The notes below the pieces were generated by a model. That model ran no database searches. It saw nothing but the letters and a program-made list of their open reading frames with translations, and had not been told where the DNA came from. A stretch of DNA of 6,073 nt from Bryobacterales bacterium (lineage in GTDB: Bacteria > Acidobacteriota > Terriglobia > Bryobacterales > Bryobacteraceae): contig JANXQZ010000430.1 in the NCBI GenBank assembly GCA_025353235.1, forward strand, positions 1 through 6,073, given 5' to 3'. Within the stretch, counting starts at the first letter, position 1, and each line of letters begins with the position of its first letter. The translations under genes and the position numbers were made by a program. Positions 1 to 5,519 of the stretch are shown here, in pieces.

Positions 1-488
1 TCTCGCCCAACGGCGCAGCCTTCATGTATGTGCGGCCCGAACTCCGTGAGCGCCTGCATCCCAACTTGATCGGTTGGCGCAGTCACATCAACTGGAGGTC
101 GGTGGACAACCTGCACCACGGCGCACCTGTCTTCAGTCCGAAGGCCGAGAAGTACGAAGGAGGCATGCTCCCGTTCGCCCTGCTTTACGCCATGAAGGAA
201 TCAATCGATCTCATTCTGCAAATAGGGCCGCAAACGGTCGAAGATCGCGTTCTTGAATTGGCTGGGTTAGTACGCAAGGTGTTGCGCAATGCGGGAGCGA
301 CAGTATCGGACCATCGTTCACCCATTGTCACGGGGCGCTTCCCAAACGCCGACCCTTCCCAAATCGCGAGCGCGCTAAAAGAAAAACGCGTGTTGGTCGC
401 GGCCCGTAAAGGCCAGCTCCGCGTCTCACCGCATTTCTATAACAACGAGGAAGATATCGAGACGTTCGCTCGCTCGCTAAAGCCCTAG
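1..488 (+). CDS. Class V aminotransferase / cysteine desulfurase-like protein, C-terminal part (5' end outside window)
   Basis: This is a fold-type I PLP enzyme of the aminotransferase class V group (relatives include selenocysteine lyase, isopenicillin N epimerase and kynureninase-like proteins). The reading frame is open from the first full codon at position 3 and begins SPNGAAFMYVRPEL. In this family that segment follows a few residues after the PLP-binding lysine (typically HKW.L.GPNG), so the cofactor lysine lies just outside the left edge. The visible part is the C-terminal small domain. It contains the GWRS segment, the long helix around VEDRVLELAGLVRKVL, and the diagnostic ending GQLRVSPHFYNNEEDIE, where the Arg of the 'LRVSPHFYN' motif usually helps bind the substrate carboxylate. 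The true start is upstream; the ATG at 24 is internal. The substrate cannot be told from this fragment. The stop (486-488) overlaps the stop of the convergent DUF1501 gene. Confidence 0.9.
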   Translation, partial: SPNGAAFMYVRPELRERLHPNLIGWRSHINWRSVDNLHHGAPVFSPKAEKYEGGMLPFALLYAMKESIDLILQIGPQTVEDRVLELAGLVRKVLRNAGATVSDHRSPIVTGRFPNADPSQIASALKEKRVLVAARKGQLRVSPHFYNNEEDIETFARSLKP

Positions 489-1855
489 CTCCATAACTCG
501 TTCAAAGGTCCGTAGAGATCCTGCTCCGAAAACGGCACATACTCAAACCCGCGATTGAACGGATCGTCATGCCGCACCGTAGTCCAATCGATTCCCAGCG
601 CGGAATAAATAGTCGCCTCAATATCCTCAGGGCGAATCTCACGCCCGCGCGACCAGCCCGGGTCGAGAATAGTGGAGCCCGTCGCATCCGTCTGTCCGAT
701 CACCTTCTTGCCGCTGACCTTGGCACCGGCAAACAGCGCCGTCTGCTGCGGGTGATGATCGCGGCCGTTCGTAGTATTCAAGTTGCCGACGGTGCGCCCG
801 AATTCACCCAGCGCCACAATCAGCGTCTGATCCAGCGTGCCATCCGCCTTCAGATCGGCGATGAGCTGCCCCAGTCCGTTATCGAACTGCTTGGTCATGG
901 ACTGCAGGTTGGCATTCGGCGCGTAAATGTTGACGTGGTGGTCCCAACTGCCGAACGAGATCTGCACGAAGCGCGTGCCCAGGTTCGCACGCAGCATATT
1001 GCGCGCGGCGATGCAGGCGTTGCCAAAGCCGGAGTTGCCGTAGTTGGCGCGAGTGGTTGCGTCGAAATTAAAGATGGCGTCCACCGCAGGGTTGTACATC
1101 AGCTTCCGAGCGGAAGTGTTGTCCTGGGTAGCTTGATCGACGGCAGTGCCCAGCAACGGACTCGACTCAAGCTCGTGATCGATGTCCAGCTTCATCTGGA
1201 AGCGGCGATCGAACACGGCCTGTCCACCCGGATGCGCAGTGTTGCCGAGTCCCGCGCCGCCAGGACTCACGTAGAACGGAGCGTTGGCTGGCGGGAAATA
1301 ACCTTCCCCGGGACCGCTGCCGGTGTTGAGCGAAACGAACGCAGGCAGAGTGTGATCAGCCGAGGTCGGCCCCAGCTCCATCGAAACCACCGAGCCAATA
1401 TGTGGTGCGATTTTTGACAGTCCCGAGACCGGATTGCGGCCAATCTGCACCCAAGTCTGGGCCAAACCGTGGGCCGTCGCCCAAGCGCGCACCGAGCGGG
1501 CCAAGGCGATCGAGTCCATCTGGCTGGCGATCTTGGGCATGAGGCCCTGCGGAAAGCGGATGTCGCCGTAGCTGGTGGGGTTGAAGTAGGACGGTGTCCA
1601 GGAGCCTTCCTTGAGATCAAAGGTGTCGGTATGGCTCGGTGCACCCGTGAGCAAGATAAAGATGCAGTTCTTGGCGGTTCCAATCGGGGAAGCGGACGCT
1701 TTCGCGATGGTCTCCATGGGCCGCGTGGGAAGCAGGAAGTATCCTCCCAGGGCTGCGCCAGCATGCTGAAAAAACATGCGCCGACTCACGTGCGGCAGCT
1801 TCCAGAATTGGGTGCCGCGGGTTTTGGACCAGTCGTTTCCGAATTGATCTTTCAT
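485..1855 (-). CDS. Tat-exported DUF1501 family protein
   Basis: The product is 456 residues, a normal length for DUF1501, a family distantly related to the alkaline phosphatase/sulfatase superfamily with no firmly assigned reaction. Residues 24-29 read SRRMFF, a twin-arginine motif, followed by a hydrophobic stretch (AGAALGGYFLLP, about 32-43), so export of a folded protein by Tat is expected. The mature part starts near 60 with CIFILLTGAPSHTDTFD, the usual DUF1501 opening. Family motifs follow: FGSWDHH (301-307), a GEFGRT block (350-355) and GRDHHP (364-369). The Asp/His residues of these blocks suggest metal binding by analogy only. The open frame runs up to 1906, but ATG at 1855 is chosen because AGGGA (1861-1865) sits 5 nt upstream and the longer form would overlap the preceding gene. 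It is the second gene of an operon with the DUF1549/DUF1553 gene. Confidence 0.93.
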   Translation of the reverse strand: MKDQFGNDWSKTRGTQFWKLPHVSRRMFFQHAGAALGGYFLLPTRPMETIAKASASPIGTAKNCIFILLTGAPSHTDTFDLKEGSWTPSYFNPTSYGDIRFPQGLMPKIASQMDSIALARSVRAWATAHGLAQTWVQIGRNPVSGLSKIAPHIGSVVSMELGPTSADHTLPAFVSLNTGSGPGEGYFPPANAPFYVSPGGAGLGNTAHPGGQAVFDRRFQMKLDIDHELESSPLLGTAVDQATQDNTSARKLMYNPAVDAIFNFDATTRANYGNSGFGNACIAARNMLRANLGTRFVQISFGSWDHHVNIYAPNANLQSMTKQFDNGLGQLIADLKADGTLDQTLIVALGEFGRTVGNLNTTNGRDHHPQQTALFAGAKVSGKKVIGQTDATGSTILDPGWSRGREIRPEDIEATIYSALGIDWTTVRHDDPFNRGFEYVPFSEQDLYGPLNELWS

Positions 1856-1860
1856 GATCT

Positions 1861-1865
1861 TCCCT
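1861..1865 (-). promoter_or_regulatory. Ribosome binding site of the DUF1501 gene
   Basis: On the minus strand AGGGA lies 5 nt before the ATG at 1855 and overlaps the TAG stop codon (1866-1864) of the upstream DUF1549/DUF1553 gene. This fixes the DUF1501 start. It also suggests that ribosomes finishing the first gene can reinitiate on the second. Confidence 0.75.
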
Positions 1866-3759
1866 AGTAGCTGAACAGAAAATCGAGCTTGTTGATGCAA
1901 GCCCAAGAGAGGTCTTCGATAGCGGTGTTGCGCAGGTTTGCGTTGGAGCCAGCCTGGGTAAAGTAAGCCAGAGCGTGACTGCGTTCGAAGTCCGTCGGCT
2001 TGCGTGCGAGGAACGTGAGGAACAGCTCATCCACCACCGCATTGTTATCGGTCATCTTCGAAACTGCAAGCAGCGTAGGCGACGCGGCCACGCGAGTCCG
2101 GCTGACCACGAAATTATCGTTCATTAGGTTAAGCTGCTGAAGGATCGAGCTGGCCTGATTGCGTTGCGTCGTGTCGCGATTGCCTCGCAGGAAGGCGTTC
2201 ATGAAATTCGCCACGGACCCATTGCTTCTTGGCTCGACGGGGTCGGGCAACTGCATCGCCCAGATAAAGGGGTCGGCGTAACCTGCAACCGTGTACTTGT
2301 TATAAATGCCGGTGGACGCGCTAATAATGTCGTGAATCTCTTCGCCTTCGAGGCGCCTCGGATAGTGCCGCGCGAAGAGCGGGACATATTGGAGGTTCCA
2401 GTCGCCGTCGTAGCGCGAGCTTAACTGATAAGCCGACGATTGGGTCAGCAGCCGCAAGAAGCCCCGCAGGTCGAAGTTCGACGTAACCATGTAGCGCGCC
2501 AGCTTCTCCAGCAACACCGGGTGCGTCGCCTGGAAATCCCACGGCGCGGGAGGCGGGTTACTCGGATCCAACCGGGCCGGATCCATCTGATCGACGGGTT
2601 CCACCAGCCCCATATTGAACATCTTCTTCCACAAGCGGTTGGCCATATTCCGCGTGAACATCGGATCGTCCACCAGCATCCCGGCGAAAGCCGAGCGCCA
2701 GTTGCCATCGGAGGGAGTGGTGCCTGTGAACTGATACACCGGAGTCAGCGTCTTGGTAGTCCCGTAGGGAGTTCGGTTGGGCCGATTGCCGTAGTTGGTG
2801 TTGAGATTGTATCCCTGAGTGGTCGCCAGATTTTCTACCATGGTGCTCTGGTAGTACGGATCGGGAGACGTTTGTCCGGGTGGAGGATTCGGAGCGGGAT
2901 AGCGGGTAAGCTGAGTTCGGGCGAAGAAGGCAGCCATGCTTTCAGCCTGCTGGCGGCTGGTCTGGCTGCCCCACAAATTGATCTGGTCCAGGTGCCCGCG
3001 TCCGTTATGGCACAGGAGGCAATCGTAGTTGCCCTGGCCTAAAAACGAAGTGGCGCTCCTGACGAGCATGCCGTCGTAGGTGTCCTGCGCCGGGCCGCCC
3101 GTAACGCTTCCCCCCATGATGAAGTTGGCCTGACCGGTGGAGTCGTCGTAATTATTCCCGCCCCCCGATATCGATTCATAGGCCACATCGTAGAGCGATT
3201 TCCAGCCTGCCACTGCCCAGAAGAGATAGTTTCGGAAAGCATTGCGGCCTTGCGTGTTCCGATTTGTGGCGGCAGTTACCTGAGAGATATTGTTCTGCAC
3301 GAGGTCGCCAAGCCACGAGCTCCACTTGTAATTGAACTCGTCCGAATTGAGCAGCTTTTCGATAGCCTTGTCGCGCTTGCTGGTATCGGTGCTCGAGACG
3401 AAAGCCCGAACGTCGCTCGCGGTTGGAATGCGGCCGGTCAGATCGAGGTTGATGCGGCGAAAGAATTCTTCGTCTGTCGTTAGCCGGGCCGATGCAACTC
3501 CCTGCGTGTCGAGCTTGTTGAAGATCTCGTCATCAATGAAGTTGCGATGATCGATGGGGGCGGGGGCCGCTTCAGCAGCAGCACCGTTTGCGGCTAGCGC
3601 CTTATCGAGCTTGACTGTGCGTTGAAACACCTCGCGATGAGCGCGGCTTTGAGCGGAGAGAAACGCGTCGGGTGATGCTCGAAAGGTACAATCTTGCCCG
3701 AAGGCTGCGGCAAGCCCGCAAATGAACAAGGTGGTGGCGAAGCGGATCGTCCCCTGCAT
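1864..3759 (-). CDS. Secreted DUF1549/DUF1553 ('planctomycete cytochrome-type') protein
   Basis: The product is 631 residues. A Sec-type signal peptide is visible: a short basic start (MQGTIR), a hydrophobic core (about 7-20) and a likely cut near AFGQ, around residue 22. DUF1549 (PSCyt2) begins near residue 73 with FIDDEIFNKLDTQGV and continues through FRRINLDLTGRIPT (100-113) to the LLNSDEF...W..LGDL block (136-153). A CLLCH motif at 247-251 is a CxxCH c-type haem attachment signature. DUF1553 (PSD1) follows from about 350: AGMLVDDPMFTRNMANRLWK (359-378), the long HPVLLEKLARYMV block, the FLRLLTQSSAYQLSS block (434-448), RRLEGEEIHD (468-477) and, near the end, ELFLTFLARKPTDFE. Such proteins are typically encoded beside DUF1501 proteins, as here. 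Their role is unproven; periplasmic or surface polymer breakdown or redox work has been suggested. It leads the operon. What lies between the domains is somewhat variable, and no separate N-terminal PSCyt1 domain is seen. Confidence 0.92.
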   Translation of the reverse strand: MQGTIRFATTLFICGLAAAFGQDCTFRASPDAFLSAQSRAHREVFQRTVKLDKALAANGAAAEAAPAPIDHRNFIDDEIFNKLDTQGVASARLTTDEEFFRRINLDLTGRIPTASDVRAFVSSTDTSKRDKAIEKLLNSDEFNYKWSSWLGDLVQNNISQVTAATNRNTQGRNAFRNYLFWAVAGWKSLYDVAYESISGGGNNYDDSTGQANFIMGGSVTGGPAQDTYDGMLVRSATSFLGQGNYDCLLCHNGRGHLDQINLWGSQTSRQQAESMAAFFARTQLTRYPAPNPPPGQTSPDPYYQSTMVENLATTQGYNLNTNYGNRPNRTPYGTTKTLTPVYQFTGTTPSDGNWRSAFAGMLVDDPMFTRNMANRLWKKMFNMGLVEPVDQMDPARLDPSNPPPAPWDFQATHPVLLEKLARYMVTSNFDLRGFLRLLTQSSAYQLSSRYDGDWNLQYVPLFARHYPRRLEGEEIHDIISASTGIYNKYTVAGYADPFIWAMQLPDPVEPRSNGSVANFMNAFLRGNRDTTQRNQASSILQQLNLMNDNFVVSRTRVAASPTLLAVSKMTDNNAVVDELFLTFLARKPTDFERSHALAYFTQAGSNANLRNTAIEDLSWACINKLDFLFSY

Positions 3760-3764
3760 TTATT

Positions 3765-3770
3765 TCCCCT
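3765..3770 (-). promoter_or_regulatory. Ribosome binding site of the DUF1549/DUF1553 gene
   Basis: AGGGGA on the minus strand stands 5 nt before the ATG at 3759. It supports this start, as does the signal peptide that begins there. Confidence 0.75.
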
Positions 3771-3861
3771 TAGTCAATGGTAACCCAATGAACAAACGAA
3801 TGTTGCGGGATCTGCAACTTTTTCCTGAGCGGGATCGGCTGTATTACGGAGTGCAGGCCGC

Positions 3862-3874
3862 GTTGACAGTCAAC
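3862..3874. promoter_or_regulatory. Perfect 13-bp palindrome GTTGACAGTCAAC, possible operator
   Basis: Two 6-bp arms (GTTGAC/GTCAAC) surround a single central A. It lies about 100 bp upstream of the minus-strand operon and about 170 bp upstream of the antitoxin gene, in non-coding DNA. Each strand contains a TTGAC core resembling a -35 box: TTGACA on plus, TTGACT on minus. No good -10 is found at the right distance on plus (GATAGC at 18 nt is weak). On minus, TAATAC is 21 nt away, which is too far. It could be a repressor site or chance. Confidence 0.3.
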
Positions 3875-3946
3875 GACATGAGCCCGGATAGCGGAACAGG
3901 GGAACCGGCGGCCGCGGACGGCGTGGCCTACATTGCACGTTTCACA

Positions 3947-3974
3947 GACCCGCCCACAGTTTCCAGAAGGGTCC
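3947..3974 (+). repeat. Left copy of a direct repeat flanking the toxin-antitoxin remnant
   Basis: The sequence is GACCCGC, then 7 nt, then TTCCAGAAGGGTCC. The right copy at 4363-4385 carries GACCCGC, 1 nt, TTCCAGAAAGGGTCC, so the two differ by a 6-nt gap and one A. Within the copy, GACCC and GGGTC form inverted arms around TTC-CA-GAA, which is itself a small dyad. It lies upstream of the candidate antitoxin promoter. Confidence 0.55.
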
Positions 3975-3986
3975 TTTGTGCCACCA

Positions 3987-4015
3987 TTGAAGCCCCGCCC
4001 CTGCCGTGCTAATCT
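3987..4015 (+). promoter_or_regulatory. Candidate sigma-70-like promoter for the antitoxin gene
   Basis: TTGAAG (3987-3992, four matches to TTGACA) is followed after exactly 17 nt by TAATCT (4010-4015, a weak -10). A TG one base upstream of the -10 (4007-4008) makes an extended -10. Transcription would begin near 4022, leaving a leader of about 20 nt before the ATG at 4041. The spacing is good and the hexamers are imperfect, so this is a prediction only. Confidence 0.4.
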
Positions 4016-4040
4016 CGCTGCTGAAGTGATGGAGAGGCCC

Positions 4041-4241
4041 ATGAACACGGTACCGGCAATTGAACGCGCGATAGACGCGCTCACGCCGCAGCAGATGGAG
4101 GAGCTAAACGTATGGCTTGACCAGCGCCATCCGCAATCTATCGATGCGCAGCTTAAAGCCGATCTTGACGCTGGGCGCATCGACGACCGCATTAATCGAG
4201 CCTTGGCCGACCACAGAGCCGGAAACACGCAACTCCTCTGA
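4041..4241 (+). CDS. Small antitoxin-like protein of a type II toxin-antitoxin pair
   Basis: The product has 66 residues. It shows the pattern of a small antitoxin group seen often in cyanobacteria and Acidobacteriota: an N-terminal helix 'ExAIDxLxPxxMEELxxWLDxRH' (about 7-30), then IDAQLKADLDAGRIDDRINRA (34-54), and an ending of the 'AL.D.RAG.T..L' kind. The DAQ..ADL.AGR.D segment is the most diagnostic. Such proteins normally bind and neutralise a RelE/ParE-like toxin encoded immediately downstream and repress their own promoter. The open frame extends upstream to 3933, but ATG at 4041 is chosen because GGAGAGG (4031-4037) is properly placed before it and the upstream residues look non-coding. 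The start at 4029 would give only four extra residues. The toxin gene that should follow is a deleted remnant (4254-4364), so this antitoxin may be an orphan. The family is recalled by pattern, not by search. Confidence 0.8.
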   Translation: MNTVPAIERAIDALTPQQMEELNVWLDQRHPQSIDAQLKADLDAGRIDDRINRALADHRAGNTQLL

Positions 4242-4253
4242 GCGGCCCTCCTA

Positions 4254-4364
4254 ATGATCCACCGGGCAAACGCGGATTTCTGGAACGGCAGTTCCTCTTG
4301 CCGAAAAACAATCCGCAACATTTGGATCGGCGAGCACAACGTCTATGACGCTCTTATCAAGTGA
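4254..4364 (+). pseudogene. Collapsed RelE/ParE-like toxin gene (internal deletions)
   Basis: Twelve nt after the antitoxin stop, an ATG opens MIHRANADFW, the usual N-terminus of the toxin that partners this antitoxin group (M..R....FW..Y..LP). About 20 nt later a shifted frame (from about 4291) reads FLLPKNNPQH, resembling the middle motif 'Y.LLK.NP.HPSL'. One further frame change brings WIGEHNVYDALIK and TGA (4362-4364), matching the C-terminal 'FWIG.HDEYD.LI' motif. The pieces are in the right order, but an intact toxin is about 80-90 residues and only about 110 bp remain. I infer at least two deletions, near 4285-4292 and near 4320, which removed the catalytic core and the central strands. 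The first ATG frame still runs open to the final TGA, giving a 36-residue peptide that is unlikely to be active. Confidence 0.65.
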
Positions 4365-4385
4365 CCCGCGTTCCAGAAAGGGTCC
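4363..4385 (+). repeat. Right copy of the direct repeat flanking the toxin-antitoxin remnant
   Basis: The sequence GACCCGCG followed by TTCCAGAAAGGGTCC matches the left copy at 3947-3974 apart from a 6-nt gap and one A. It starts inside the TGA stop of the toxin remnant. The arms GACCC/GGGTC with inner TTC/GAA could fold as an imperfect hairpin. There is no T-run after it, so it is not a clear terminator. Confidence 0.55.
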
Positions 4386-4452
4386 GATACGCAACCGGGA
4401 TTCTCAAGAACTAAGACTAAGCCTGTCAATTCCGGCGGACGCGGATAGAATT

Positions 4453-4469
4453 CCCGCTCAGATTGCGGG
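4453..4469 (-). terminator. Stem-loop downstream of queG, possible weak terminator
   Basis: On the minus strand CCCGC, a 7-nt loop, and GCGGG form a perfect 5-bp stem starting 19 nt after the queG stop. It is followed by AATTCTATC rather than a proper T-run, so intrinsic termination would be weak. The rest of 4386-4487 shows no gene or other clear signal. Confidence 0.3.
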
Positions 4470-4487
4470 TCCTGATCACCGGACTGC

Positions 4488-5519
4488 TCAATAGCCCACC
4501 GTCGTTCTTGCAGTTTGACGCCTGTCCAACCCTGACAAAGCCCAGAAGGCGTGCTCCCTTACCACCTCATCCGCATGACTCGCCAGGTGCTCCAGCGCGG
4601 GGCGAAACTCCGGGCGTCCGCTATTCCCCATCGCGATTGCTACATTGCGGAGGAAGCCGTTGTATTTAGCTCTCCACACCGGAGTATCTCGGAACATCGC
4701 GCGGAATTCTTCTTGTGTCAACGCGGCCATTTTGTCGAGCGGAGGAGCTAAATGGCGCGGAGCAAAGGCCGGATCGTCCGTCGTCGGCGCACGACGGTTC
4801 CAGGGACAGACATCTTGGCAAATGTCGCAGCCAAACACGTTGGCCCCCGCTCCAGCGCGCAGGCCTTCCGGCACTTCGCCGCGCAGCTCAATCGTAAAAT
4901 ATGAAATACAAAGCCGAGCGTCCAAAGCGTACCCGGCTTCGCTGATTGCTCGAGTGGGACAGGCATCGATGCAGCGCGTGCATGTGCCGCAGCGATCCGG
5001 GGGCGGCGCATCGGCTTCCAACTCCAGAGACGTCAAAATCTCGCCCAGAAAGAACCACGATCCCAGCGGCTCGTTGATCAGGCACGTATTCTTCCCGATC
5101 CAACCTAGCCCTGCACGGTAAGCATAGGACCGCTCCAGCAACGGCGCAGTATCGACACATATCTTGTGCTCGCCCGGCAGTTGCGCCGCCAACTTCCCCA
5201 GATCGCGGCGCAGCACGTCGTGATAATCGTCACCCCACGCATAGCGCGAAATCCAGCCTCGTTCTGCATCGTCGAAGCTGGTGGAGTAAGGCTGAGGAGT
5301 GTTGTATAGCTTGCCAACGCAGATGATAGACCGTGCCGAAGAGAGCAGCAGCCGAGGATACATGCGCACGTCAGCGCGCCGGTCCGTCAAATATTTCATC
5401 TCGCCGGCTTGCCCGGAATCTACCCAGTTCCTGTACCGTTCTCCATCAGGGGATGCCACAGCCGGTGTTATCCCCGCCAGTTGAAAGCCGCTCTCGAGAG
5501 CCAGCTGCTTGATATTCAT
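4488..5519 (-). CDS. queG: Epoxyqueuosine reductase QueG
   Basis: QueG reduces epoxyqueuosine to queuosine at the wobble position (34) of tRNAs for Tyr, His, Asn and Asp, using cobalamin and two [4Fe-4S] clusters in the cytoplasm. The 343-residue product covers the whole family: an N-terminal cobalamin-binding region with VDTAPLLERSYAYRAGLGWIGKN (122-144), in which D123 matches the conserved proposed catalytic aspartate. A ferredoxin-like double cluster region follows: CGTCTRCIDACP (C177, C180, C183, C187), then C204 and CDICQDVCPWN (C231, C234, C238). The C-terminal HEAT-like repeats (about 289-333, RNVAIAMGNSG...VREHAFWALSGL) are expected to bind tRNA. It is slightly shorter than the E. coli enzyme, with nothing essential missing. 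The ATG at 5519 overlaps the stop of the phosphatase gene (ATGA) and has no clear Shine-Dalgarno, so translational coupling is likely. Confidence 0.97.
   Translation of the reverse strand: MNIKQLALESGFQLAGITPAVASPDGERYRNWVDSGQAGEMKYLTDRRADVRMYPRLLLSSARSIICVGKLYNTPQPYSTSFDDAERGWISRYAWGDDYHDVLRRDLGKLAAQLPGEHKICVDTAPLLERSYAYRAGLGWIGKNTCLINEPLGSWFFLGEILTSLELEADAPPPDRCGTCTRCIDACPTRAISEAGYALDARLCISYFTIELRGEVPEGLRAGAGANVFGCDICQDVCPWNRRAPTTDDPAFAPRHLAPPLDKMAALTQEEFRAMFRDTPVWRAKYNGFLRNVAIAMGNSGRPEFRPALEHLASHADEVVREHAFWALSGLDRRQTARTTVGY

Noticed and set aside
569..1417. Plus-strand open frame of 282 codons
   Set aside because: It lies wholly antisense to the clearly recognised DUF1501 gene. Its Arg/Val/Ala-rich translation shows no domain and no ribosome binding site, as expected for the antisense frame of a GC-rich gene.
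1856..1906. Longer N-terminus for the DUF1501 protein
   Set aside because: It would overlap the preceding gene and put 17 unrelated residues before the normal start. The ATG at 1855 has a well-placed AGGGA.
2440..3042. Plus-strand open frame of 200 codons
   Set aside because: It is antisense to the DUF1553 part of a solid gene and no family motif is recognised.
3722..4012. Plus-strand open frame of 96 codons, or 74 from the ATG at 3788
   Set aside because: It overlaps the start and RBS of the DUF1549/DUF1553 gene on the other strand, has no Shine-Dalgarno and contains no recognisable motif.
3770..4339. Minus-strand open frame of 189 codons
   Set aside because: It runs antisense through the antitoxin, the toxin remnant and the intergenic region. 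Its composition (Arg/Ser/Cys-rich) resembles no family, and no RBS supports it.
4465..4472. Third copy of the GACCCGC repeat core, inverted
   Set aside because: Only 7-8 bases match (GCGGGTCC), the TTCCAGAA part is absent, and the bases are already explained by the stem-loop after queG. Chance is likely in GC-rich DNA.
4645..5121. Plus-strand open frame of 158 codons
   Set aside because: It is antisense to the iron-sulphur and HEAT region of queG and shows no independent support.
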